Positions 35,203-43,852 of a stretch of DNA of 64,000 bases are shown here, in pieces. The stretch spans positions 62,001 through 126,000 of the forward strand of contig NZ_CAMYIC010000063.1 in NCBI RefSeq assembly GCF_947258355.1, written 5' to 3'. The position numbers and the translations under genes were made by a program. This stretch comes from an uncultured Allomuricauda sp. (GTDB taxonomy: Bacteria; Bacteroidota; Bacteroidia; Flavobacteriales; Flavobacteriaceae). Position 1 is the first letter of the stretch. Each line of letters opens with the position of its first letter. The notes under the pieces were generated by a model. That model had not been told where the DNA came from. It worked only from the letters and a program-made list of their open reading frames with translations, and searched no databases.

Positions 35203-35502
35203 ATGTATATGATCGATATTGACAATACCATTGAGCAACAACCTTTTGACGGCCTTCAAGTAGAACAACTTGTTAAAAATGACACTTTGGAAATATTGAG
35301 TATAAGCTTGGCAAAGAATTCCATTTTTCCAAAACATACCTCACCAAAAGATGCTCATTTGATTGTATTGGAGGGGTCCATTGATTTTTATATTGAAAAC
35401 CAAAGCGTAAATTTAAGAGCACAACAACATTTTAGCTTTTCCAAAGAGGTAGAACATTGGGTCAGTGCAAAAAAAGATGCCAAATTTTTAATCATCAGAT
35501 AA
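35203..35502 (+). CDS. Small cupin-like protein of the nos cluster
   Basis: 99 residues with no signal peptide. The sequence pattern ISLAKNSIFPKHTSPKDAHL ... VLEGSIDFYIENQSVNL ... HFSFSKEVEHWVSAKKDAKF is a single cupin fold with likely metal-binding His. It is cytoplasmic. Cupins of this size occur in Bacteroidota denitrification loci but have no assigned function; metal or redox sensing is a guess. ATG codons at 35203 and 35209 are both possible starts. Confidence 0.75.
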   Translation: MYMIDIDNTIEQQPFDGLQVEQLVKNDTLEILSISLAKNSIFPKHTSPKDAHLIVLEGSIDFYIENQSVNLRAQQHFSFSKEVEHWVSAKKDAKFLIIR

Positions 35503-35544
35503 AAAAGGGTTTTACCATTTCACAACATCAATTGCTAAGACATC

Positions 35545-36795
35545 ATGACTACCAGCTATCCACATCACAAATACACCTTAGTATTGATCATGTTTTTCAT
35601 GGGGTCGATGGTCTGGGCAAAGACCTGGACGGTTTGCGAGACTTGTGAGCATAGTTCCATAAAGCAGACCATTCAAGAGGCCAATGCCCATGATACCCTC
35701 TTGATCCAAAAAGGCACCTATCGGGAATTTGAAATTTTGGTCGACAAACCTCTGGTGATCAAGGGTATTGATTATCCCATCGTCGATGGCGAAAAAAAAG
35801 GGGAAATCTTCAGAATTACATCAGATAAAGTCACCTTGGACGGTCTGTTCATTATCAATGTTGGGGTCAGTTATACCAAGGACAACGCTGCCATACGAGT
35901 AGTACAGAGTAAAAATTTCAGTATCCAGAATATGGTATTGGAACAGTTGTTCTTTGGTATCTATTTGGAAAAATCATCACATGGCAAAGTGTACCACAAT
36001 AGAATTATCGGAGATGCCGTGGACGAATATAATTCAGGCAATGGCATCCAGCTTTGGTACTCCTCGGATGTAGAAGTGCGCAAAAACCATGTACAAGGTA
36101 CTCGAGATGGTATCTATTTGGAATTTTCCGATCGAATTACCATCACCGATAATGTAAGTATGGACAATCTTCGATACGGACTTCATTTCATGTTCTCGAA
36201 CAACGACATCTATACCAAAAATACTTTTGAGAACAATGGTGCCGGGGTCGCAGTCATGTTCTCAAAGTTCATTACCATGAAAAACAACACTTTTCGAAAA
36301 AATTGGGGTACGGCGGCTTATGGCATGTTATTGAAAGAAATCAATGATGCTGAAATAAGTGACAACACTTTTGAGGAAAATACCATTGGAATCAATATCG
36401 AAGGTTCGAACCGAATAAAGTACATCAATAACGATTTTGTGGGAAATGGTTGGGCCATCCGCGTTGTGGGAGCCTGTTACACCAATAGTTTCAAGGGAAA
36501 TAATTTCCTCTACAATTCCTTTGACATTTCCTATAACAGTAAATTGAACGATAATGTGTTCGAGGGTAATTTTTGGAGCAGTTATACCGGTTATGACCTA
36601 GACAAGGATGGTGTTGGGGATGTCCCCTACCGACCTGTCAAATTGTTCTCCTATGTCGTGAACCGCACTCCTGAGACCATCGTACTTTTGAGGAGCCTGT
36701 TTATGGATATTATCGATTTTTCAGAACGTGTCTCCCCCGTTTTCACCCCCGATAACTTAAAAGATGCCCATCCCTTAATGAAAATACGACCATGA
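35545..36795 (+). CDS. nosD: NosD periplasmic copper-site maturation protein
   Basis: 416 residues: signal peptide (to about VWAKTW), then a right-handed parallel beta-helix of CASH/NosD repeats (for example HGKVYHNRIIGDAVDEYNSG, NGIQLWYSSDVEVRKNHVQG, GIYLEFSDRITITDNVSMD, GLHFMFSNNDIYTKNTFEN), ending YDLDKDGVGDVPYRPVKLF. It works with the NosFY ABC transporter in CuZ assembly. Its stop overlaps nosF by the ATGA tetranucleotide. Confidence 0.95.
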   Translation: MTTSYPHHKYTLVLIMFFMGSMVWAKTWTVCETCEHSSIKQTIQEANAHDTLLIQKGTYREFEILVDKPLVIKGIDYPIVDGEKKGEIFRITSDKVTLDGLFIINVGVSYTKDNAAIRVVQSKNFSIQNMVLEQLFFGIYLEKSSHGKVYHNRIIGDAVDEYNSGNGIQLWYSSDVEVRKNHVQGTRDGIYLEFSDRITITDNVSMDNLRYGLHFMFSNNDIYTKNTFENNGAGVAVMFSKFITMKNNTFRKNWGTAAYGMLLKEINDAEISDNTFEENTIGINIEGSNRIKYINNDFVGNGWAIRVVGACYTNSFKGNNFLYNSFDISYNSKLNDNVFEGNFWSSYTGYDLDKDGVGDVPYRPVKLFSYVVNRTPETIVLLRSLFMDIIDFSERVSPVFTPDNLKDAHPLMKIRP

Positions 36796-37505
36796 CCATA
36801 GAAATAAACAATCTTCACAAAAAATTTGGGAAAAACCAAGTATTAAAGGGTGTGGACCTAACCATTGACAAGGGGCATATTTATGCCATACTTGGGCCCA
36901 ATGGTTCGGGAAAAACCACCTTGATCAAAAGTATTTTGGGGATGGTCATTCCCGACAAGGGAAATATATCTATACTGGACAGCCCCATCAAAAAGGATTG
37001 GAAGTATCGCAAAAAAATCGATTATCTTCCCCAAATTGCCAATTTTCCTCCCAACATCAAGGTCAAGGAATTGATCCATATGATCAAGGACCTTAGGAAC
37101 AGCCCCAGTTCCGAGGGTGAACTGATAGCCCTATTTGGCTTGGAACCATTTCTGAATAAAAAACTGTCCACCCTATCTGGAGGTACCAAACAAAAGGTGA
37201 ACATTGTACTGACCTTTATGTTCGATACTCCTTTGATCATTCTTGATGAACCTACCACGGGATTGGATCCCAAGGCCTTGATCAGTTTAAAGGAATTGAT
37301 CCGCAAAGAAAAGGCAAATGGAAAGACCATTTTGATCACTTCACATATTATGCAAATTGTAGAGGAAATGGCCGACGAAATCCTCTACCTATTGGAAGGT
37401 GAGATATACTTTAAGGGAAGCATCAAGGAACTTCTGAATCGAACCGAACAAACCAATTTTGAACATGCCATTGCGGCCATTACAACAACAGGAAGTCATG
37501 CTTAA
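36792..37505 (+). CDS. nosF: NosF ABC transporter ATPase
   Basis: 237 residues with all ABC motifs: Walker A GPNGSGKTT, signature LSGGTKQK, Walker B LIILDEPTTGLDP and H-loop LITSHIMQ. It pairs with NosY and supports NosD in copper-sulfur centre assembly. ATGA overlap with nosD and 8-bp overlap with nosY indicate coupled translation. Confidence 0.95.
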   Translation: MTIEINNLHKKFGKNQVLKGVDLTIDKGHIYAILGPNGSGKTTLIKSILGMVIPDKGNISILDSPIKKDWKYRKKIDYLPQIANFPPNIKVKELIHMIKDLRNSPSSEGELIALFGLEPFLNKKLSTLSGGTKQKVNIVLTFMFDTPLIILDEPTTGLDPKALISLKELIRKEKANGKTILITSHIMQIVEEMADEILYLLEGEIYFKGSIKELLNRTEQTNFEHAIAAITTTGSHA

Positions 37506-38280
37506 AATTTTAAAATATAGTTTTTACGACCTTATACGCAGCCGCTGGAGCTACATCTATTTCTTGTTTTATCTAGCACTTGGCTTTGTACTGTTGTTCC
37601 TGAACAATGATGTTTCCAAGGCGGTCATTACCCTAATGAACGTGATTATTGTGCTGATTCCGTTGATAGGCACCATCTTTGGGGTGATGTACTATTACAA
37701 TTCCCGTGAATTTACCGAACTTCTATTGGCACAGCCCGTTAAACGAAGCTCCATATTTATGGGGCAGTATTTTGGTGTGGCGGGATCATTGACATTGAGT
37801 TTGGTTTTGGGGCTGGGCATCCCTTTTCTTTTATATGGCCTAATGAGGAGCAATGCCATTTTTGATTTCTCGCTCTTACTGGTCACTGGTGCTTTTTTGA
37901 CGCTCATCTTCGTGGGGCTTTCCTTTGTGATAGCCATTTCCAACGAAAACAAGATCAAGGGTTTTGGATATGCTGTTTTGTTGTGGCTTTTCTTGGCCGT
38001 AGTCTATGATGGACTTTTCTTGATGTCCCTTATCATGTTCGAGGAATACCCATTGGATACTTTTTCCTTGGTGGCCACTGCGCTAAATCCTATAGATCTT
38101 TCTCGTATATTGATATTGCTTAAATTGGACATTTCAGCCCTATTGGGTTATACTGGTGCCATTTTCAAAAAGTTTTTTGGAACGGACCTAGGTTTCTTGG
38201 TCTCTTTGGCCATCCTGTTGATATGGACCGTATTGCCCATCCTTGGGTTGCGATACAAAGCAAGAAGGAAAGATTTCTAA
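37498..38280 (+). CDS. nosY: NosY ABC transporter permease
   Basis: 260 residues from the ATG at 37498 (a start at 37459 would extend further into nosF and adds no family-like sequence). Six membrane segments, with the ABC-2 type pattern ILKYSFYDLIRSRWSYIYF at the N-terminus, YYYNSREFTELLLAQPVKRS for the coupling helix, and a central LNPIDLSRILILLKLDISAL. It is the membrane partner of NosF. Confidence 0.93.
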   Translation: MLKILKYSFYDLIRSRWSYIYFLFYLALGFVLLFLNNDVSKAVITLMNVIIVLIPLIGTIFGVMYYYNSREFTELLLAQPVKRSSIFMGQYFGVAGSLTLSLVLGLGIPFLLYGLMRSNAIFDFSLLLVTGAFLTLIFVGLSFVIAISNENKIKGFGYAVLLWLFLAVVYDGLFLMSLIMFEEYPLDTFSLVATALNPIDLSRILILLKLDISALLGYTGAIFKKFFGTDLGFLVSLAILLIWTVLPILGLRYKARRKDF

Positions 38281-38304
38281 CAACATAATAAGTAGGAGCA
38301 CTTT

Positions 38305-39508
38305 ATGAAGGACAAGGTATATCGTCACCATCTACGAATTGCCGTCATCTATTTCTGTGTTGCCGCAGTGTTGGGCCTATTGCTACGCTCCTACCCGATC
38401 TTTTCCTTTAGGTTCAACTACAGGTAAATGGTCCATGCCCATTCCCATATTGCCCTCTTGGGTTGGGTGTATGTAGCCTTGACTACCTTGCTCCATTATG
38501 GTTTTGTAGAAAAGCAAAGCACCAGTAAAAGGTATAAACAGTTGTTTTGGGGAACCCAGGGCACCTTGGTCGGTATGTTGCTGACTTTTCCCTTTCAAGG
38601 ATATGCTTTGTTTTCCATTATTTTTTCCACCCTTTTCCTGATCATGTCCTATTTCTTTACCTATCATTTTTGGAAGAACATTGACCCAAAACTTAAGGAC
38701 AGTAAAGGGCTGAAAATGTGTGAAGATAGCCCTTGTCTTTATGGTGATTTCCAGTATAGGGCCTTGGGTTTTGGGCATTATAATGAATACTATAGGGGCA
38801 CAATCCATTTGGTATCGGTTAACCATTTATTTTTACCTCCACTTTCAGTATAATGGCTGGATGATACTTGCCTTGATCGGCTTGTTTATTTACGCATTGG
38901 AACAACATGGTCTTGAAATTCCCATTAAGAGTTTCAATCGCTTTTTACTGTCCCTTAACTTGGGCATTGTATTCACCTTTTTCTTATCCACCCTATGGAC
39001 AGAACCCTCCACATGGTTCTATATCCTATCCGGGATTGGTGCCATCTCTCAAATATATGCTTTGGTTTATTTATGGTACCTAACCAAGAATAAAATTGCC
39101 ATATTGTCCCTATCCCGAACACAGTCGGCTATTCTCAAAGTAGGGGTAGCTTTGGGACTGATCAAGGTAATGCTTCAATTATTGACGGTCATTCCCTATT
39201 TTGCCCGAATGGCCACTACATATCTAGATTTCACCATAGGTTATTTGCATTTGACATTCCTTAGGGTCATCAGTTTGGGACTCTTCTTTTTCATGGATTA
39301 TTTTGGCCTATTGAGCATGACTAAAAAGTCTTTCTTATGGTATGTATCGGGATTCATCCTTTCCGAAATCCTTATCTTTTCCAAAGGGCTCTTTGCTTGG
39401 ATGGGTATCCCTACATTTCGGGGGTATACCGAAATGCTGGCTCTAATCTATGCATTGATGACTATGAGTTTGCTCCTTATTTTAATACAAAATCGTTCCA
39501 AAATTTAG
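38305..39508 (+). pseudogene. Haem-copper-oxidase-subunit-I-like membrane protein, broken
   Basis: About 400 codons in a row read as a ten- to twelve-span protein with HAHSHIALLGWVY and YFYLHFQYNGWMI, histidine segments seen in oxidase-like proteins of Bacteroidota nos/cytochrome loci. Two lesions are visible. An in-frame TAA at 38425-38427 falls where Tyr or similar is expected between NYR and MVHAHSH. An extra A in the A4 run at 38713-38716 breaks the frame; removing it gives GLKCVKIALVFMV. The first open piece starts at ATG 38305, 24 bp after nosY. A restart at ATG 38428 is possible but the frameshift remains. The gene is probably dead. Confidence 0.8.
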
Positions 39509-39577
39509 ATTTTCACTTAGCTTGAACAAACTAGTCATGCGACTCCCAATCGGATGTGAAATTACTGCACGAACTAA

Positions 39578-39596
39578 TAAAAGATATTTTTATCCT
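39578..39596. promoter_or_regulatory. Shared 19-bp operator candidate, site 2
   Basis: Identical over 19 bp to 30826-30844, ending 41 bp before the second Rrf2 start. The -7-like TATCTTTA lies at 39611-39618, just downstream, so a bound repressor would sit near the -33 region. Confidence 0.65.
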
Positions 39597-39637
39597 GAAT
39601 TATTTAGTTGTATCTTTACACTAAATAAAGTTCCCTT

Positions 39638-40075
39638 ATGATGTTTTCAAAAGCCTGTGAATATGGCATTCGGGCGGCAGTTTATGTTACCCTTCAATCT
39701 TTGGAAGGAAGACGTGTGGGGGTGAATGAAATCGCAGAAGAAATCGATTCACCCATAGCCTTTACCGCTAAGACCCTGCAACAACTCACCAAAAATGAAA
39801 TCATCCATTCTGTAAAAGGGCCCAACGGCGGATTTGAAATCGCACGTGAGGATATGGATTCGGCTAAATTGAGTATGATCGTCAAGGCCATTGATGGCGA
39901 TAAAATATATACGGGATGCGGTCTGGGGCTTAAAGAATGTAATGCCCAAAAACCCTGTCCCCTACACGATAGATTTCTTGACATACGAAACAATCTAAGA
40001 AATATGTTGGAAAGCACCAGTCTATTTGATTTGGCAACTGGCTTGGAAGTAGGATTGACCTATTTAAAACGTTAA
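39638..40075 (+). CDS. Second Rrf2-family regulator of the nos cluster
   Basis: 145 residues. Rrf2 opening SKACEYGIRAAVYVTL, recognition helix region FTAKTLQQLTKNEIIHSVKG, wing GPNGGFEI, and three Cys in CGLGLKECNAQKPCPLH with the same spacing as the first Rrf2 (C-x6-C-x5-C). It is paralogous to the 30371 gene and shares its upstream 19-bp motif, so the two may bind the same DNA. It precedes a truncated haemoglobin gene (74 bp), consistent with nitric-oxide response. Confidence 0.92.
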   Translation: MMFSKACEYGIRAAVYVTLQSLEGRRVGVNEIAEEIDSPIAFTAKTLQQLTKNEIIHSVKGPNGGFEIAREDMDSAKLSMIVKAIDGDKIYTGCGLGLKECNAQKPCPLHDRFLDIRNNLRNMLESTSLFDLATGLEVGLTYLKR

Positions 40076-40149
40076 AATCAGGTTGGAAAACATCCCCAAT
40101 CCATAACATACCATTTAACGAACATACTTATATCAAACCTCAAGAAGAG

Positions 40150-40530
40150 ATGACAAAAACAAAAGAAATCGAAAGCTTGGAAGAAATAAAGCAGCTAGTG
40201 GACCTCTTCTATGGAAAAGTTCGTAAAGACGAAATATTGGCCGATATATTCAATGGGGTCATTGCTGATAACTGGCCTGCCCATTTGCAGAAAATGTACC
40301 GATTTTGGCAAACGGTCCTATTGCAGGAACACACCTACCAAGGCAGTCCTTTTGCTCCACATGCACAACTTCCGGTCAATGCCAAACACTTTGATCGGTG
40401 GAAAAAACTGTTTTTTGAGACCATTGATGAAAACTTCCATGGAGAAAAAGCAAAAGAGGCCAAATTCCGAGCGGAAAAAATGGCTGAGATGTTTCAATTG
40501 AAAATCTCTTATCTACAACAACGGGTATAA
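40150..40530 (+). CDS. Group III truncated haemoglobin
   Basis: 126 residues, cytoplasmic. The group III pattern is present: IKQLVDLFYGKVRKDEILAD, then IADNWPAHLQKMYRFWQTVL, and the proximal His region LPVNAKHFDRWKKLFFETID. Such proteins bind NO or O2 and occur with denitrification genes. As the last gene of the nos group, behind an NO-type Rrf2, detoxification of NO is the likely role. Confidence 0.92.
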   Translation: MTKTKEIESLEEIKQLVDLFYGKVRKDEILADIFNGVIADNWPAHLQKMYRFWQTVLLQEHTYQGSPFAPHAQLPVNAKHFDRWKKLFFETIDENFHGEKAKEAKFRAEKMAEMFQLKISYLQQRV

Positions 40531-40670
40531 TCTTCTCATCGTAAAAGCCAAACTCGATTGTTTTCAGTAGCAAATTCAAAATTATGCTGTCCTTCAAATC
40601 CTTCATCATTTTGAACCTAAACCTTGAATCCCAATATTAACGGGAGGTTTGGAAATATTAGATAAAAACC

Positions 40671-40689
40671 GGACACCCTATAGGACACC
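40671..40689 (+). repeat. 19-bp word shared with 30154-30172
   Basis: GGACACCCTATAGGACACC occurs exactly in both places, and nowhere else that I noticed. At 30154 it lies inside the larger repeat; here it is about 110 bp left of repeat copy 2. It contains a direct repeat of GGACACC around the palindrome CCTATAGG. Confidence 0.6.
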
Positions 40690-40714
40690 TTTATCCTGGG
40701 TTAAATTTGGGCAT

Positions 40715-40797
40715 AAAAAAACTAGAAAATTATAATTTTCTGGTTTTGATTATTTGCCGCTCCATTTAATATCAAATGAACCGTTTTTATAGTCGGG
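40715..40797 (-). pseudogene. 3' end of a lost gene with its terminator
   Basis: On the minus strand, the codons HPDYKNGSFDIKWSGK end at a TAA at 40752-40750. They are followed at once by a 15-bp inverted repeat (40718-40747, one wobble) and seven T, a typical terminator. Going upstream, the frame runs into repeat copy 2 at about 40798 and stops. The parent protein is not recognised. Confidence 0.45.
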
Positions 40798-40895
40798 GTG
40801 GCAGTTTTATCAGTTGGTACTGAACTCCTTATATTTCCAGAGTTTTTTCTACACTTTCAAAAAAAGGACAGCCTCGTATGATTTTTGGACTTTCA
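40798..40895 (+). repeat. Diverged repeat, copy 2 (right of the nos cluster)
   Basis: Counterpart of 30086-30195, same orientation, roughly three-quarters identical by eye, lacking the 12-bp duplication. It lies 267 bp after the haemoglobin stop and just before IS6 remnant sequence. Confidence 0.75.
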
Positions 40896-41046
40896 ACTAC
40901 AAAAGTAATTAAATAGCAACAATCTAAATTGATTTTTTACTCCCCAATTAACCGGCTTCGTCGCATTTATCCATTACAATTCTGTTAATCCGATCGAATT
41001 TTCCCATTAAGCAGCCCAAAATCAAAATGTTCTAAACACCTACGAT
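40896..41046. other. Intergenic, no gene seen
   Basis: AT-rich stretch between repeat copy 2 and the transposase remnant. I found no clear terminal inverted repeat of an IS here and no open frame with family-like sequence. Confidence 0.4.
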
Positions 41047-41290
41047 TTAGAATCTAAGATTTGACATCATGATTATGTTCACAACTTCTATGCCCGCCAT
41101 TGTCCCCTATAATTCAGATTCTTTAAAACCATAACAACTAATGATGATACGTCGTTAAATAGTGCGGTGGTCCTGCTCTACGATACTATTCAGATCCTTA
41201 TATCATTATACTTTTATCCTTTTCACCAAACAACTCCGTTGGTTCCATGTTTGTATGCCTGAAGTATTAGCACCACTTTTGGGTATGTTT
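41047..41290 (-). mobile_element. IS6-family transposase, degenerate C-terminal remnant
   Basis: One minus-strand frame gives SGANTSGI, LNSIVEQDHRTI (stop) RRIIIS, GFKESE and AGIEVV. This is the C-terminal DDE-catalytic and tail pattern of IS6/IS26-type transposases (LNNIVEQDHR.IKRRI...GF.....AGIE). At least four stop codons interrupt it (for example at 41157-41155, replacing Lys), and the N-terminal two-thirds is missing. No terminal inverted repeats are evident. The element is inactive and old. Confidence 0.75.
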
Positions 41291-41463
41291 ATTATGTATC
41301 TTAATCATTTCATTTCCAATACCCTTAAAATCTTATGAAAGATTTCGGTGTTCTCATAAACCCCATTAAAATTTTCAGCTTTTGGCATGTATGCAAATAA
41401 AGGTACCATAATTCCTTTATGGTCCACAGTAAAAAATCGCCTTGAGCTGATTGGGCAACTGTC
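41291..41463. other. Intergenic, downstream of egtD
   Basis: About 170 bp between the transposase remnant and the egtD stop. I see no gene or hairpin terminator. Confidence 0.35.
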
Positions 41464-42405
41464 CTATCCGCGAGGTCGGAACAAAACAAAGTTATACCCT
41501 TTGTTGTCATTGAAATACGTTTGCGCTATCTGCATTTTTGATGCCCTGGCAATCGCTTCGATATCGCTCCAAAAAAACTTTTTTGAAATTTCCGTGTGTA
41601 CCGCCTCGTAGCGATCAAAAGAAACGGAGAAACTATCGTAAAATTCCACGATCTGCTTTTTCAAACTTATAATTTGACTTGAGGCCACACCCGTCAATGG
41701 GTCGTAAAAAGGAAAATGGTCAAAGTTCCTGATATCAAAATTAGCACCCAACTCCCTGTTCATTCTTTCCAATAGATTAAGGTTGAAATCTTTGGTTATA
41801 CCCTGACTGTCATCATAGGCGGCCAGAATTTTTTTGGGGTCCTTGACCAGATCGAATGCCACCAAAAAATAATCATCCACATTGAGCTTGGATTGCACAA
41901 AGTTGAAAAAATCGATGACATCCGGTATGGGATAGTTACCGATATTGGCGCCTAAAAACAGCACCAACCTTCCATCGGTTGCAGCCGGCAGGCATTTGTA
42001 GGTCTCAAAATAATTCCCAGCAACAGCGGTATACCCAAGCTGCTGGACCTTACTTTTGATTTCCTTTTCATTGATAATCAAAACATTATCGGAAATATCC
42101 ATGGCAACGTACTCCAAGGATTTGAAATGTGGTTTGAATCGTTTGAGCAGATGTTTGGTTTTAGTCCCATCTCCTGCACCCAATTCCACAATTTGCAAAC
42201 AGCAATGATCAGCAGAGATATCTTGGGCCATTTGACCGCTCTGGCCTTCTATGATCTGCATTTCGCAACGAGGCAGATAGTACTCCTCCAATTGCATTAT
42301 CTTTTGGTACAGGGCATCTCCCTTGGCATCATAAAAATAGCGGGAGGAGATTTCTTTCGGTGTTTTGCTGAGTCCCTCCTTTACGTGTTCAAAAAATTCA
42401 CCCAT
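41464..42405 (-). CDS. egtD: L-histidine N(alpha)-methyltransferase (EgtD-like)
   Basis: 313 residues of the DUF2260/Methyltransf_33 family. SAM-binding segments are LQIVELGAGDGTKTKHLL and LEYVAMDIS; then LVLFLGANIGNYP and FLVAFDLVKDPKKILAAYDD, with the C-terminal FSVSFDRYEAVHTEISKKF. It trimethylates histidine to hercynine, the first step toward ergothioneine. Its start is 6 bp after the EgtB stop, so it is the last gene of that operon. Confidence 0.92.
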   Translation of the reverse strand: MGEFFEHVKEGLSKTPKEISSRYFYDAKGDALYQKIMQLEEYYLPRCEMQIIEGQSGQMAQDISADHCCLQIVELGAGDGTKTKHLLKRFKPHFKSLEYVAMDISDNVLIINEKEIKSKVQQLGYTAVAGNYFETYKCLPAATDGRLVLFLGANIGNYPIPDVIDFFNFVQSKLNVDDYFLVAFDLVKDPKKILAAYDDSQGITKDFNLNLLERMNRELGANFDIRNFDHFPFYDPLTGVASSQIISLKKQIVEFYDSFSVSFDRYEAVHTEISKKFFWSDIEAIARASKMQIAQTYFNDNKGYNFVLFRPRG

Positions 42406-42411
42406 TTCAAA

Positions 42412-43559
<1,148 letters not shown>

Positions 43560-43560
<1 letters not shown>

Positions 43561-43841
43561 TACTCCACAATCTTTACCCCTTTCCAAAAAGCAAAGTAAC
43601 CCTTGATACCTTTTGCCAATGCCGAGGGTTCCGGGTAGTACCAAGCAGCATCCTCGTTGACCGCCCCTTCCACCACGAGTGTTTTGTAATGGGCGGTACC
43701 TTTCCAATGGCAAGAGCTACTGGTTCCACTATCCTTAAAATATTCCGTATGGATACTTTCAGGAGGAAAGTAATGGTTGTTTTCAATAAGGACCGTGTCG
43801 GTGCTCTCTGCCACGATCTGATTGTTCCAAATGGCTTTCAT
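43560..43841 (-). CDS. DUF427 family protein
   Basis: 93 residues, the DUF427 single-domain length: KAIWNNQIVAESTDTVLIEN, YFPPESIH, CHWKGTAHY and DAAWYYPEPSALAKGIKGYF. The domain is a small beta-tent fold; its function is unknown. It is tightly coupled to egtB (1-bp overlap) and sits 11 bp after the flavoprotein gene, so a role in ergothioneine metabolism or its redox use is suggested by context. Confidence 0.9.
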
Positions 43842-43852
43842 AACAATTTTAT

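Noticed and set aside
40376..40609. A minus-strand frame overlapping the truncated haemoglobin 3' end
   Set aside because: Mostly antisense of the haemoglobin gene; the remaining codons show no family resemblance.
41325..41510. A 61-codon minus-strand frame after egtD
   Set aside because: Overlaps the egtD 3' end and has no recognisable feature.
43561..43713. Extended N-terminus of EgtB
   Set aside because: It lies within the DUF427 gene in another frame; the family start is the ATG at 43560.
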